Of a stretch of 64,000 nucleotides of DNA, positions 49,775-58,474 are shown one piece after another. The notes under the pieces are model-generated. The model searched no databases, was not told where the DNA came from, and worked only from the letters and a program-made list of their open reading frames with translations. Each line of letters starts with the position of its first letter. The first letter of the stretch is position 1. The stretch spans positions 56,763 to 120,762 of the forward strand of contig CAAGEZ010000026.1 in assembly GCA_900768995.1 (NCBI GenBank). Reading direction: 5' to 3'. The stretch comes from Oscillospiraceae bacterium. GTDB taxonomy: Bacteria > Bacillota > Clostridia > Oscillospirales > Ruminococcaceae. The position numbers and the translations under genes are program-made.

Positions 49775-50641
49775 TTACAGCTTTCCGACCTCAATATCCC
49801 TGTGAGTAATTCTCGTCCTTACACCCTTTTCTTCAAGGTATGTGTGCATATTTTCCGCAAATGTCACGCTCCTGTGCTTGCCTCCCGTGCAGCCGAATGC
49901 GATAACGAGAGAGGTCTTGCCCTCGTGCCTGTACAAGGGGAGAAGAAAGTCAATAAGGTCACGAAGCTTTTTTTCAAGCTCCTTTGACTGCTCAAAGCTC
50001 ATAACATAGTCCCTGACGCAGCTTTCAAGCCCCGTGTGCTTTTTCAGTTCAGGAATGTAGTAAGGGTTCGGCAGGCATCTCACATCGAGCACAATGTCCG
50101 CCTCCCTGCACATACCGTACTTGAAACCGAAGGACATCACCTTCACCGCCATTCTGTCATCGGGGTTGTCCATAAACAGGTCAGTCACCGTGTCACGAAG
50201 CTGCGCCATAGTCATATCCGAGGTGTCGATGTAATAATCCGCAGCCTCTCTTATCCCCGAAAGCACAGACCGCTCCTTTGTGATAGCACTGAGCAGACTT
50301 CCGTGGCACTGCTCATCAAGAGGGTGCCTGCGCCTTGTCTCCTTGTATCTTTTTATGAGCACATCGTCCGAAGCATCAAGGAAAAGTATTTTCACATCAG
50401 GACCCGAGTGCCGCAGATATTCAAGCCCGCCGTCCAGCTGATAGAACATATCTCCGCCACGGATATCCGTAACGATAGCCACCTTGTCCATCTGACCGTT
50501 TGACTGCATACATATGTCCGCAAACTTGGGGATAAGCTGCGGGGGAATGTTGTCAATGCAGTAATATCCGATGTCCTCGAGAGCGTTCACAGCCCCCGAT
50601 TTACCCGAACCCGAAAGCCCCGTAACGATAAGAAATTTCAT
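49775..50641 (-). CDS. rapZ: RNase adapter / nucleotide-binding protein RapZ
   Basis: 288 residues from the ATG at 50641 behind GGAGA. The N-terminal P-loop (IVTGLSGSGKSGAVNALEDIGYYCIDNIPPQLI) and the C-terminal IAFGCTGGKHRSVTFAENMHTYL are family signatures. The C-terminal basic RNA-binding tail of the E. coli protein is reduced, as usual in Firmicutes, where the role is less clear and tied to cell-wall precursor control. Confidence 0.93.
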   Translation of the reverse strand: MKFLIVTGLSGSGKSGAVNALEDIGYYCIDNIPPQLIPKFADICMQSNGQMDKVAIVTDIRGGDMFYQLDGGLEYLRHSGPDVKILFLDASDDVLIKRYKETRRRHPLDEQCHGSLLSAITKERSVLSGIREAADYYIDTSDMTMAQLRDTVTDLFMDNPDDRMAVKVMSFGFKYGMCREADIVLDVRCLPNPYYIPELKKHTGLESCVRDYVMSFEQSKELEKKLRDLIDFLLPLYRHEGKTSLVIAFGCTGGKHRSVTFAENMHTYLEEKGVRTRITHRDIEVGKL

Positions 50642-50776
50642 ACCCATTCTCCTATCCGCATATCGCAAAATTTTAGTATATATATTTTACCATAAAAGCT
50701 TTTTTATTTCAATACCATTCTTGACAACCGCCCGCAAATATGCTATATTTTTTAAAAGACGAAAGGGGGAATGTTT

Positions 50777-51511
50777 ATGAACGATATCCTTAAAACACAG
50801 CTTGCCTTTGACTATTGCTGCACACCCGAAGATGTGTCGGACGATAAAAATATTTTTACCGTGTACTCGCCCCATACCGACCGCCGTAAATTCAATGAAG
50901 CGGAGGATTGCTTTTTAAAAATTACAGCCATAAACGGCAAGCTCCTTTTCACAGGCAGAGATGACATAATCGACCTTTGCAGAGAAAAATACGAACACGC
51001 CGACGGTGCTTGGTTTATGGAGCCTCGGAATATAATTGAGCTTGACGGCATCATAAGAAAGTTCGGCTTTAAAATAGCTGAGCTCCACCCCTTTTACATT
51101 TCCGAGAAAATAACACAGCCCGCCTGCGATTTTGAAACGGTGTATTACGGTCAGCGTGAAATAGAGCAGTTCCGTGGCGATGACCGCTTCAAAGAAGCCT
51201 TTGCATTCAGTCCCGACGCACCTGATGTAATAGGCATAGCCGCCGTGAAAAACGGCATAATTATGGGAATGGTAGGAGCCAGCGCCGACAGCCCCCTTAT
51301 GTATCAGATAGGCATAAACGTCCTCCCCGAATACAGCGGAAATGGCATCGGCACAGCACTTGTGACCATTTTGAAAAACAAAATTCTGGAGCTTGGGAAG
51401 CTGCCCTTTTACGGCACAGCCATATCTCATATAGCCTCCCGGAAAACCGCCTTTAACGCAGGCTTTTTCCCTGCGTGGACAGAGCTGTCAACGAAAGGAG
51501 AAGATAAATAA
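50777..51511 (+). CDS. GNAT-family acetyltransferase, two-part
   Basis: 245 residues. The first ~115 residues have no motif I recognise and resemble the extra N-terminal domain of some GNAT proteins. The C-terminal half carries GIAAVKNGIIMGMVGASADSPLMYQIGINVLPEYSGNGIGTALVTILK, with the G-N-G-I-G acetyl-CoA loop. The ATG at 50777 is favoured because the GGGGGA site would be too close to the ATG at 50771. Its stop overlaps the ATG of the NUDIX gene. Confidence 0.78.
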   Translation: MNDILKTQLAFDYCCTPEDVSDDKNIFTVYSPHTDRRKFNEAEDCFLKITAINGKLLFTGRDDIIDLCREKYEHADGAWFMEPRNIIELDGIIRKFGFKIAELHPFYISEKITQPACDFETVYYGQREIEQFRGDDRFKEAFAFSPDAPDVIGIAAVKNGIIMGMVGASADSPLMYQIGINVLPEYSGNGIGTALVTILKNKILELGKLPFYGTAISHIASRKTAFNAGFFPAWTELSTKGEDK

Positions 51512-52023
51512 TGCCCGAAATGTGGGACCTTTACAATGAAAACAGAGACCCCCTTGGTGAAACTCACGAAAGAGGAAAGCCCATAGACAAGGATAAATTT
51601 CACATCGTCGTGGATATTCTTTCAGTCAATGCCGAGGGAAAAATACTCATAACCCGCCGCAGCCCCGAAAAGACATTCGGGGGAATGTGGGAGATAACAG
51701 GGGGCAGCGCAGTGTCGGGGGAGACCCCACGGATCGCCGCCGCAAGGGAGCTTTTCGAGGAAACGGGACTTTCCGCCGACCCGTCGGAGCTTGAATACCG
51801 TGGGGAAATTGTGAGACGGGGAAGTCACGGCGGCAATGCCATACACATTTTCTTCCTCCACAAAGGGGATTTTTCCGAAAAGGACATACGCCTGCAACAG
51901 GGTGAGACCACGGATTTTAAGATACTCACCCCCGCCGAGATAAAAGCAATGACCGACAGGGGAGAGTTCCTCGATTTTTCCTATGACCGAATGAGAGCGA
52001 TGTTCCCAAATGAAACGAAATGA
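51511..52023 (+). CDS. NUDIX hydrolase
   Basis: 170 residues. The NUDIX box is GGSAVSGETPRIAAARELFEETGL (~71-94), with REx-x-EE intact for metal binding. The N-terminus MWDLYNENRDPLGETHERGKPI resembles the isopentenyl-diphosphate-isomerase-like NUDIX group, often acting on unknown nucleotides. The ATG overlaps the preceding stop, giving translational coupling with the GNAT gene. Confidence 0.87.
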   Translation: MPEMWDLYNENRDPLGETHERGKPIDKDKFHIVVDILSVNAEGKILITRRSPEKTFGGMWEITGGSAVSGETPRIAAARELFEETGLSADPSELEYRGEIVRRGSHGGNAIHIFFLHKGDFSEKDIRLQQGETTDFKILTPAEIKAMTDRGEFLDFSYDRMRAMFPNETK

Positions 52024-52092
52024 ATGTTCTTATATTATAGTACATCTGTTTCGAAATGTCAAGGGCTTTGGAAAATTTTTATAACAAACAGG

Positions 52093-52121
52093 ACTGCCGC
52101 ACTATCCACCAGTGCCGCAGT
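52093..52121 (-). terminator. Hairpin, possible former terminator of the gspE gene
   Basis: ACTGCCGCAC (52093-52102) pairs with GTGCCGCAGT (52112-52121) with one mismatch. On the minus strand it is followed by TCCTGTTTGTTATAAAAATTTT. The bases around it match the sequence just after the gspE stop. Confidence 0.55.
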
Positions 52122-52169
52122 TTGACTTTTATATCCATAAGCAGCGATACTGCGTTGTTTAATAAGAAA

Positions 52170-52194
52170 TGCCGACTTCTGATGAGGTCGGCAT
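52170..52194. terminator. Terminator of the carboxylesterase gene
   Basis: ATGCCGAC / GTCGGCAT with a 9-base loop, followed by ATTTCTT on the minus strand and ATATTTAAT on the plus strand. Confidence 0.7.
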
Positions 52195-52208
52195 ATTTAA
52201 TCGGTTAT

Positions 52209-53519
52209 TTATTCAAATAACATAACACTTCTGTTTTCAATATCCCAAGCCGTCCATTCGTCCAATTCGTCACCATTAGGATCTCCTGTCTTAATAAAGT
52301 TACACCAATAATCAAGCATTTTTTCGGATAAATGCCTGTCCTTATCGGTAAAGGGTCGCCAGCAGCGGTCTAATGTGCCGAATATATACCATAGCTCAGA
52401 GGAATGAAACGCTCCCGAAGCATCGCCCGGAAGTCTGTGATTAAAATAGTAGACATAAGATGGTGTATATCCAAGCTCAATCTGATGCTTGCACCAATTT
52501 ATACAACCATTGTGAAGCGGGCTTTCTTCCATAGGAATAGTTTTGTCCTCGGGAGTACAGATATCGTTTGCCGTTGACCCAAGTATTATTGGAATGTCAG
52601 GAAATTTTCCGACTTTCAGATTATGCTCGCTGTCACCAACAAGTAAATAGTTATCAATCACAGGCTCATACCCTAAACCCTTGTCAAGACTGCAAGCATA
52701 CCCTATAAGTTCATTGCTTATTTCAAGCAGCCTGTCCGCAGGTATTTCCCTTAATTCAGCAAGCGATTTTACACCGCTGAGCTCAACAGCCTTTTCGCCT
52801 ATGTCATAATATTCTTTCTGTTTTCTGTTTTTACAAAAGCCATTATCATAGCCTGCGCCGCTTTGAAGAATACACTTGTTAAAAAGTCCTTTTGACAGCG
52901 GCGAAAGCATTAACGTCTGAGAAGTAAGAGAGCCTGATGACTGACCGAAAAGCGTGACATTATCAGGATCTCCGCCAAAGGCTTTAATGTTTTCTTTTAC
53001 CCATTTTAATGCTGAAAGCTGGTCAAGCACGCCATAGTTGCCGCAATGCCCATTGTTTTCTTCCGCAAGCCAAGGGTGACACATAAACCCAAACAAGCCT
53101 AAGCGATAGTTTACAGTTACAAGAATAACACCACGCTTTGCATACTCTGCTCCGTCAAATTCCTTTTCGGCACAATAGCCGCTTAACAAAGCTCCGCCGT
53201 AAAGCCATACTGCAACCGGAAGCATATCTGCTGCACTTTTGGCAGGCGTCCACACGTTAAGATAAAGGCTGTCCTCACTGAAATTTACCGGTGTATTAAA
53301 TTCCTTATAATAAAAGTCATCTTCGGGCGGCGGTGTCTGCATACAGGCAGGCGGAAAAGTATCTGCGTGATAAACTCCATTCCAACCTTCGGGGTCTTGT
53401 GGTGGTTTAAAGCGCAGTTCTCCAATTGGCGGTTTTGCATAAGGTACGCCCTTGAAAATTGTATATCCATTTTTAACAACACCTTGTATTATGCCGTATT
53501 TTGTTTTAACTGTTTTCAT
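52209..53519 (-). CDS. Type B carboxylesterase
   Basis: Alpha/beta-hydrolase of the carboxylesterase/lipase family. 436 residues, somewhat shorter than the usual ~500. The N-terminal KTKYGIIQGVVKNGYTIFKGVPYAKPPIGELRFKPPQ, nucleophile elbow FGGDPDNVTLFGQSSGSL (Ser ~199) and CGNYGVLDQLSALKWVKENI are canonical. The acid and His lie in the C-terminal half; GAFHSSELWYIFGTL gives the His region. No signal peptide. Codon use is AT-richer than in neighbours and the gene is flanked by a short direct repeat, suggesting acquisition as a cassette. Confidence 0.9.
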   Translation of the reverse strand: MKTVKTKYGIIQGVVKNGYTIFKGVPYAKPPIGELRFKPPQDPEGWNGVYHADTFPPACMQTPPPEDDFYYKEFNTPVNFSEDSLYLNVWTPAKSAADMLPVAVWLYGGALLSGYCAEKEFDGAEYAKRGVILVTVNYRLGLFGFMCHPWLAEENNGHCGNYGVLDQLSALKWVKENIKAFGGDPDNVTLFGQSSGSLTSQTLMLSPLSKGLFNKCILQSGAGYDNGFCKNRKQKEYYDIGEKAVELSGVKSLAELREIPADRLLEISNELIGYACSLDKGLGYEPVIDNYLLVGDSEHNLKVGKFPDIPIILGSTANDICTPEDKTIPMEESPLHNGCINWCKHQIELGYTPSYVYYFNHRLPGDASGAFHSSELWYIFGTLDRCWRPFTDKDRHLSEKMLDYWCNFIKTGDPNGDELDEWTAWDIENRSVMLFE

Positions 53520-53600
53520 TTAATAATACCTCTGTCAAAATCTAACACTTTTCAGCGTATAAATCAATATAAAATTTCATAACCGCCGCAGTCCTGACTT

Positions 53601-55304
53601 TTACTCATAAATATAAGAAACCTTAAGAAATTCCTCAACGGAAGTAATGCCCATTTCCACAAGCTCCGCAGCACTTTCCCGCAGCGGCTTCATACCCTGC
53701 ACATCTTTAGCGTAGCTCTCAATGTCCTCCTTTGAAGCCCCCTCGGTTATCATTCTGCGAATCTCGCTGTCAACGGTTATCATCTCGTGTATGGCAGTCC
53801 TGCCCTTGTAGCCCGAATTGTTGCACTGGCTGCAACCTCTGCTGCGGCGTATCTTCAATATATTGTTACCTGTTTCGGCAGTACCGCCACTAAGTGCCGC
53901 CGATTCCTCCGCAGTGGGGGTGTCGTAATATCCGCAGTTGGGGCATATCCGCCGAACAAGCCTCTGCGCCACTACACCCACAAGTGAAGCGGCTATCATA
54001 TACTGCGGAATGCCCATTTCCCTCAGCCGCATAACCGAGGAAACAGCGTCCGCAGTGTGGAGCGTGGAGAGCACAAGATGCCCCGAAACAGCCGCCCGAA
54101 CGGATATCTGAGCGGTCTCCTCGTCCCGTGTTTCCCCCAGCATAATTATGTCGGGGTCCTGTCTCAGAAGTGCCCTCAGCCCTGCCTTAAAGGTAAGCCC
54201 TGCCTGATTGTTCACCTGCATCTGATTGACCCTTGGAATGACCCTCTCAACAGGGTCCTCAATGGTGCAGATGTTCACCTGCTGCTTTGCAAGCTGCTCC
54301 AGAGCCATATACAGCGTGGTGGTCTTTCCCGAACCAGATGGACCCGTTATGTAGATAATGCCCCCGGGAGACCGAAGCATCTCGGAAAATCTCCTGCTGT
54401 TTTCATCGGACATACCAAACCGCCCGCTGCTGTCGGACACGATATCATTTGATAAGAACCGCAAAGCTGCCTTTTCACCGAAAACCGTGGGGATAACGGA
54501 AATTCGAATATTCATAGCATACCCGTCAATGACCGTCCTGAAATGTCCCTCCTGTGGCAGATGCTTTTCCGCAATATCAAGGTCAGCCATAATTTTGAGC
54601 CTTGAAATAAGCGCAGCGTGAACGGCGGCGGATATTTCAACATAATCCAGCACCACCCCGTCTATCCTCATTCTGACAGAGGTGCTGTCCTCAAAAGGCT
54701 CAATGTGGACATCGCTCGCCCCAGATGAGCAGGCCTTCACAAGCAGGCTGTTTATGAGCTTTATGACAGGAACATCGCTTTCATCGGAATCATCTTCAAA
54801 AACACCTTTGGGAGCGGTTTTCACAGTCTCGGGAATGCTGTTTGCGGCAATTGCGGCGGAGCGTGCATTGACATCGGTGTAATTGTACTCCACCGCCCTT
54901 TTTATCTGAGCTGACTCCGCAAGAACTATCTCAAGCTGAGCACCCGTTATCTGACGGATATCCTCAATAGCGTAAAGGTCGAGAGGGTCGCTTACCGCAA
55001 CGATCAGCCTGCCGCCCGCAGCGTCAATGACCAGAGCGCAGTATTTCTCCGCAAGCTGTCTCGGAAGCTTGCCCACTGTTTTGGGGTTCACCTTAGTTGC
55101 GTCAAGGTCTATCACCTTGCAGCCAAGCTTCTTGCCCATAGCGTCAAGTATCTGCCTTTCGGTGACAAAGCCCATATCGAGGAGTACCGTTCCCAGCCTG
55201 CGTTTCCCGTCCTTTTTCTGAACGGCAAGCGCCTGACCGAGCTGTTCATCGGTGATATAGCCATACTCCTTTAAGACCTCGCCTATGGGTATCATTTTGC
55301 TCAT
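53601..55304 (-). CDS. GspE/PilB-type secretion ATPase
   Basis: Hexameric ATPase that powers type II secretion or type IV pilus assembly. 567 residues. The N-terminal ~150 residues are the T2SSE-N domain (IGEVLKEYGYITDEQLGQAL). Walker A is ITGPSGSGKTTTLYMAL (~324) and Walker B is in DPDIIMLGETRDEETAQI. The Asp box TIEDPVERVI and the CxxC pair CPNCGYY...CSQCNNSGYKGRTAIHE are present. No pilin, PilC or prepilin peptidase lies in the window, so it is an orphan here. Confidence 0.93.
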   Translation of the reverse strand: MSKMIPIGEVLKEYGYITDEQLGQALAVQKKDGKRRLGTVLLDMGFVTERQILDAMGKKLGCKVIDLDATKVNPKTVGKLPRQLAEKYCALVIDAAGGRLIVAVSDPLDLYAIEDIRQITGAQLEIVLAESAQIKRAVEYNYTDVNARSAAIAANSIPETVKTAPKGVFEDDSDESDVPVIKLINSLLVKACSSGASDVHIEPFEDSTSVRMRIDGVVLDYVEISAAVHAALISRLKIMADLDIAEKHLPQEGHFRTVIDGYAMNIRISVIPTVFGEKAALRFLSNDIVSDSSGRFGMSDENSRRFSEMLRSPGGIIYITGPSGSGKTTTLYMALEQLAKQQVNICTIEDPVERVIPRVNQMQVNNQAGLTFKAGLRALLRQDPDIIMLGETRDEETAQISVRAAVSGHLVLSTLHTADAVSSVMRLREMGIPQYMIAASLVGVVAQRLVRRICPNCGYYDTPTAEESAALSGGTAETGNNILKIRRSRGCSQCNNSGYKGRTAIHEMITVDSEIRRMITEGASKEDIESYAKDVQGMKPLRESAAELVEMGITSVEEFLKVSYIYE

Positions 55305-55409
55305 TGGGACACTTCCTTTAAAGAAAATATATATTCATTATACAATATATTACAGAAAATTTCAATACAAAAACAGTCTTTTGGCAAAATATGTTTTTCA
55401 TATTCGGGA

Positions 55410-55438
55410 TTGACAAATATGGCGAAGAGTGATATAAT
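55410..55438 (+). promoter_or_regulatory. Consensus promoter of queD-queE-folE
   Basis: TTGACA (55410-55415), 17-base spacer and TATAAT (55433-55438), both perfect, about 15 bases before the riboswitch. Confidence 0.9.
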
Positions 55439-55450
55439 AATTTAGGATTA

Positions 55451-55546
55451 ATACGACAGTTCATTAGTACCTTCCTGTCGCTAAACAAAACCGGGACGTA
55501 AATTTTATGAATGATTTGCGGACAGGTACCACGCCTGTCCGTTTTT
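55451..55546 (+). ncRNA. preQ1-type riboswitch with terminator
   Basis: CGACAG (55454-55459) pairs with CTGTCG (55475-55480), enclosing TTCATTAGTACCTTC. The tail CTAAACAAAACC is A-rich and can form a pseudoknot (TTAG with CTAA), as in preQ1 aptamers. The terminator CGGACAGG / CCTGTCCG plus six T lies at 55519-55546. CCTGTC of the aptamer can instead pair with GACAGG of the terminator, giving an antiterminator. Class I or III cannot be settled by eye. The downstream queuosine genes support the ligand. Confidence 0.75.
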
Positions 55547-55566
55547 TATTTGAAAGGACGATAGCT

Positions 55567-55989
55567 TTGTACATACTCAAAACGGAAGCAGCATTTGACT
55601 CCGCACATTTCCTTTACGGTTACGAGGGCAAATGCCGCAATATCCACGGACATCGCTGGAAGATCGAAGCTGAGATATGCTCCGAGGAGCTTATAAGCGA
55701 GGGACAGACCCGTGGAATGATAATCGACTTCGGTGATTTCAAAAAGGCTCTGAAAGACATTGCCGACAGCCTTGACCACAAGCTCATCTACGAGCAGGGA
55801 AGCCTGAAGCCCGCCACCGAGCAGGCACTTGCCGATGAGGGCTTTGCGATGATAAAGGTGGATTTTCGCCCCACAGCCGAAAACTTCTCCCGCTACATTT
55901 TTGAACTTCTGAAAGACAGGGGAATGCCCGTAAAAAGGGTCACTGTTTATGAGACTCCCGCAAACTGTGCGGTATATGAGGAGGGCTGA
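55567..55989 (+). CDS. queD: 6-carboxy-5,6,7,8-tetrahydropterin synthase QueD
   Basis: Second step of queuosine precursor synthesis. 140 residues from a TTG at 55567 with AAAGGA eight bases upstream; the region before it is the terminator. FDSAHFLYGYEGKCRNIHGHRWKIEAEI contains the zinc histidines and the catalytic Cys (C-x-x-x-HGH). LDHKLIYEQG and TAENFSRYIFELL match the family. Confidence 0.93.
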   Translation: MYILKTEAAFDSAHFLYGYEGKCRNIHGHRWKIEAEICSEELISEGQTRGMIIDFGDFKKALKDIADSLDHKLIYEQGSLKPATEQALADEGFAMIKVDFRPTAENFSRYIFELLKDRGMPVKRVTVYETPANCAVYEEG

Positions 55990-55991
55990 AC

Positions 55992-56654
55992 GTGGAATTT
56001 AAGGTAGCCGAAAAATTCGTGAGCATAAACGGCGAGGGTACAAAGGCAGGTCAGCCTGCGGTGTTTATCCGCCTTGCAGGCTGCAATCTCCGCTGCTCCT
56101 ACTGCGACACAATGTGGGCAAACAGCTCCGATGCTCCTCACATTAAGATGAACGAAACTGAAATTGCGGATTATGTAAAAAATACGGGCATCACAAACGT
56201 CACCCTCACAGGCGGCGAGCCTCTTATGGCTGAAAATGTTTCCGTGCTCCTGGGTGCTCTTGCCGAAACGGGTGCAGCGGTTGAAATAGAAACGAACGGC
56301 AGTGCTGATATATCCCTCTGCGACAGCATATTCCCCCGACCCTCCGTGACAATGGACTACAAGCTCCCGTCAAGCGGAATGGAAAGCCATATGCGGCTTG
56401 AAAATTACCCATTGCTTAGAAGCACCGATACCGTAAAATTCGTCTGCGGCAGCAGCAAGGACTTGGACCGTGCCCTTGAAATAATTGAGCGCTATGACCT
56501 CACCCACAGATGCAGGGTATTTTTCAGCCCAGTTTTCGGGAAGATCGAGCCTGCGGATATGGTAGATTTCATTCTGGAGCATAAGCTCAACGGCGTGAAT
56601 TTCCAGCTCCAGCTTCACAAATTCATCTGGGACCCCAACAAAAGGGGAGTTTGA
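55992..56654 (+). CDS. queE: 7-carboxy-7-deazaguanine synthase QueE
   Basis: Radical-SAM enzyme making the 7-deazaguanine ring. 220 residues from GTG with GAGG close upstream, two bases after the queD stop. The cluster motif GCNLRCSYCDTMW (C-x3-C-x2-C) follows FIRLA. VTLTGGEPLM and VEIETNGSADI are the SAM and substrate segments. The short form is typical of Firmicutes. Confidence 0.95.
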   Translation: MEFKVAEKFVSINGEGTKAGQPAVFIRLAGCNLRCSYCDTMWANSSDAPHIKMNETEIADYVKNTGITNVTLTGGEPLMAENVSVLLGALAETGAAVEIETNGSADISLCDSIFPRPSVTMDYKLPSSGMESHMRLENYPLLRSTDTVKFVCGSSKDLDRALEIIERYDLTHRCRVFFSPVFGKIEPADMVDFILEHKLNGVNFQLQLHKFIWDPNKRGV

Positions 56655-56668
56655 TAAGGACTGATAAT

Positions 56669-57250
56669 ATGAACAAAATTGACACAAAAGCAATTGAAGA
56701 GCACATCAGAGGGATACTCACCGCTCTTGGTGATGACCCCGACAGAGAGGGGCTGAAAGAGACTCCCCATCGTGTTGCAATGATGTATTCCGAGGTGTTC
56801 GAGGGAATGAACTACACCAATGAGGAGATTGCGGAAATGTTCAGCAAATCCTTCGAGGTGCAGAGCGATTCCGAGGACTTCGTTCTTGTAAAGGACATCG
56901 AAGCCTTTTCCTACTGTGAGCACCACATCGCCCTTATGTATGATATGAAGATTTCCGTGGCATATATCCCGAGGGGAAGAGTGCTTGGACTTTCAAAGAT
57001 CGCCCGTATTGCGGATATGGTCTGCCGCCGTTTGCAGCTTCAGGAGCGCATCGGTTCTGACATTGCCGAGATAATGGAGCTTGCAGGGGGAAGTCCCGAC
57101 GTTGCCGTTATAATCGAGGCGTGCCACAGCTGTATGACCGCAAGGGGAATAAAGAAACCCTCCGCCAAGACCTCCACAATGACCCTCAGAGGACGTTTCA
57201 AGGACGATATGGCTTTGCAGAACAGGCTTATGATGCAGCTTCGCTTTTAA
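56669..57250 (+). CDS. folE: GTP cyclohydrolase I
   Basis: First step from GTP to 7,8-dihydroneopterin triphosphate for folate and queuosine. 193 residues from the ATG at 56669 (AAGGA upstream; a TTG at 56651 lies in the same frame). DPDREGLKETPHRVAMMYSEVFEGM, FSYCEHHIALMYDMKISVAYIPRGRVLGLSK and ACHSCMTARGIKKPSAKTSTMTLRG carry the zinc Cys/His ligands. As it sits in the queuosine operon it likely supplies that pathway under preQ1 control. Confidence 0.96.
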   Translation: MNKIDTKAIEEHIRGILTALGDDPDREGLKETPHRVAMMYSEVFEGMNYTNEEIAEMFSKSFEVQSDSEDFVLVKDIEAFSYCEHHIALMYDMKISVAYIPRGRVLGLSKIARIADMVCRRLQLQERIGSDIAEIMELAGGSPDVAVIIEACHSCMTARGIKKPSAKTSTMTLRGRFKDDMALQNRLMMQLRF

Positions 57251-57948
57251 GTCATCGACTGAACAAATGCTGAAAAAATAGCCTTGGCTGACGGGTCGGT
57301 GCGGTATGAAAATTCAGGGTGCCACTGAACTGCCCATACAAACTTGCTGTCAGGCTTATAGACCGCTTCTGTGATGCCGTCGGGGGAAAATGCCATTTCC
57401 CTGAGGGTGGGAGCGGTCATTTTTATTGCCTGATGATGATAGCTGTTGACATCGAGCGTATCACTGTTCAGCAGTTTTTGCAGGGGAGAGTCTTTTTGGA
57501 GCGTAACCGAGTGAATGGGAACATCATAGGGCGGTTTCTGATGATGCTCTGTATTCGAGGGGTGCTGGGTTTGGATATCCTGATAAAGCGTTCCCCCGAG
57601 CACAGCATTTATAAACTGAATGCCACGGCATATTCCGAAAACTGATTTGTCATCTCTCAGTGCAATTTCAAGAAACTCCCTTTCCATTGCATCTCTTTTC
57701 TGACAGGGCACCACCATATCGCCCAGTGCAGCCTCATTGTAAAGCGCAGGGTCAACATCGTGTCCGCCCGTGAACAGAAATCCGCTGCACATATCCGCAA
57801 GCTGCGATATCTCGTCCCTTTCATCGGTAAAGGGCAGTATCACAGGCAGACCGCCTGCCTCACGAATGCCGTCAATGTACCCCGGAAGCATCCACAGGCT
57901 TTCCTTTTCATCGTCCCATAAGGGCATTATTCCCACGACCTTTTTCAT
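57247..57948 (-). CDS. Gamma-glutamyl-gamma-aminobutyrate hydrolase-like (PuuD type)
   Basis: Class I glutamine-amidotransferase-like hydrolase. 233 residues. The nucleophile elbow is SVFGICRGIQFINAVLGGTLYQD (Cys ~100), and WAVQWHPEFSYRTDPSAKAIF supplies His and Glu. It resembles PuuD, which cleaves gamma-glutamyl-GABA, but other gamma-glutamyl substrates are possible. Its stop overlaps the end of the converging folE gene by a few bases. Confidence 0.88.
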   Translation of the reverse strand: MKKVVGIMPLWDDEKESLWMLPGYIDGIREAGGLPVILPFTDERDEISQLADMCSGFLFTGGHDVDPALYNEAALGDMVVPCQKRDAMEREFLEIALRDDKSVFGICRGIQFINAVLGGTLYQDIQTQHPSNTEHHQKPPYDVPIHSVTLQKDSPLQKLLNSDTLDVNSYHHQAIKMTAPTLREMAFSPDGITEAVYKPDSKFVWAVQWHPEFSYRTDPSAKAIFSAFVQSMT

Positions 57949-57972
57949 AGCCTATCGTTCCTTTCAAAAAAA

Positions 57973-58025
57973 TGCAGACAGCAAAGCGGTTGATACTAAA
58001 TATAGTATCAGGCTTCGTTGTCTGC
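57973..58025 (-). terminator. Terminator of the cytidine deaminase gene
   Basis: A long hairpin, GCAGACA / TGTCTGC outside and TGATACTA / TAGTATCA inside, nearly continuous over about 24 bp, followed by CATTTTTTTG on the minus strand. Confidence 0.82.
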
Positions 58026-58031
58026 ATTTTG

Positions 58032-58424
58032 TTATATCCACCATTCGGGTGTAAGCTCGCCCAAGGTCACGACCCTGTTGTTTTCGTAATCGAGCATTAC
58101 CTGAATATCCCTGTAGTCCTTTGGCATAAGCTGGGTCATAAGCTCACGGCAGGCTCCGCAGGGGGGCATTGCCTTTCCGTCCCGGTTGACGGCGATAACA
58201 CGCTTTATGGCGTTTTCGCCGTTTGTTATCATATTGAATATAGCGTTTCTTTCAGCGCATATACCAAGTGTGCAGGCACTGTCGATGCATACGCCAACGT
58301 AAATTTTGCCCGAGACCGACTCGATAGCCGCAGCAACACCGCCCGCTTCGATAATGTCCGATACATTTCTCGGGTCAAGCACCCTTTTGGCAGCTTCATA
58401 TAATTCCGTCCAAATTTTTTCTAT
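58032..58424 (-). CDS. cdd: Cytidine deaminase with apparent AUA start
   Basis: Zinc enzyme deaminating cytidine to uridine. About 130 residues. Zinc ligands are in GICAERNAIF and PPCGACRELM. Homologous coding sequence clearly extends upstream of the first normal start (GTG at 58382) through a helix, IWTELYEAAKRVLDPRN. No ATG, GTG, TTG or CTG lies between it and an upstream stop, but an ATA at 58424 has GGAGG seven bases away. I therefore place the start there. The divergence of the substrate loop leaves blasticidin-type deaminase as an alternative. Confidence 0.82.
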   Translation of the reverse strand: MEKIWTELYEAAKRVLDPRNVSDIIEAGGVAAAIESVSGKIYVGVCIDSACTLGICAERNAIFNMITNGENAIKRVIAVNRDGKAMPPCGACRELMTQLMPKDYRDIQVMLDYENNRVVTLGELTPEWWI

Positions 58425-58474
58425 TGCAATTCCTCCTGTCTTTTGCTCATTATATCATATTCCCGCAAAAAAAA

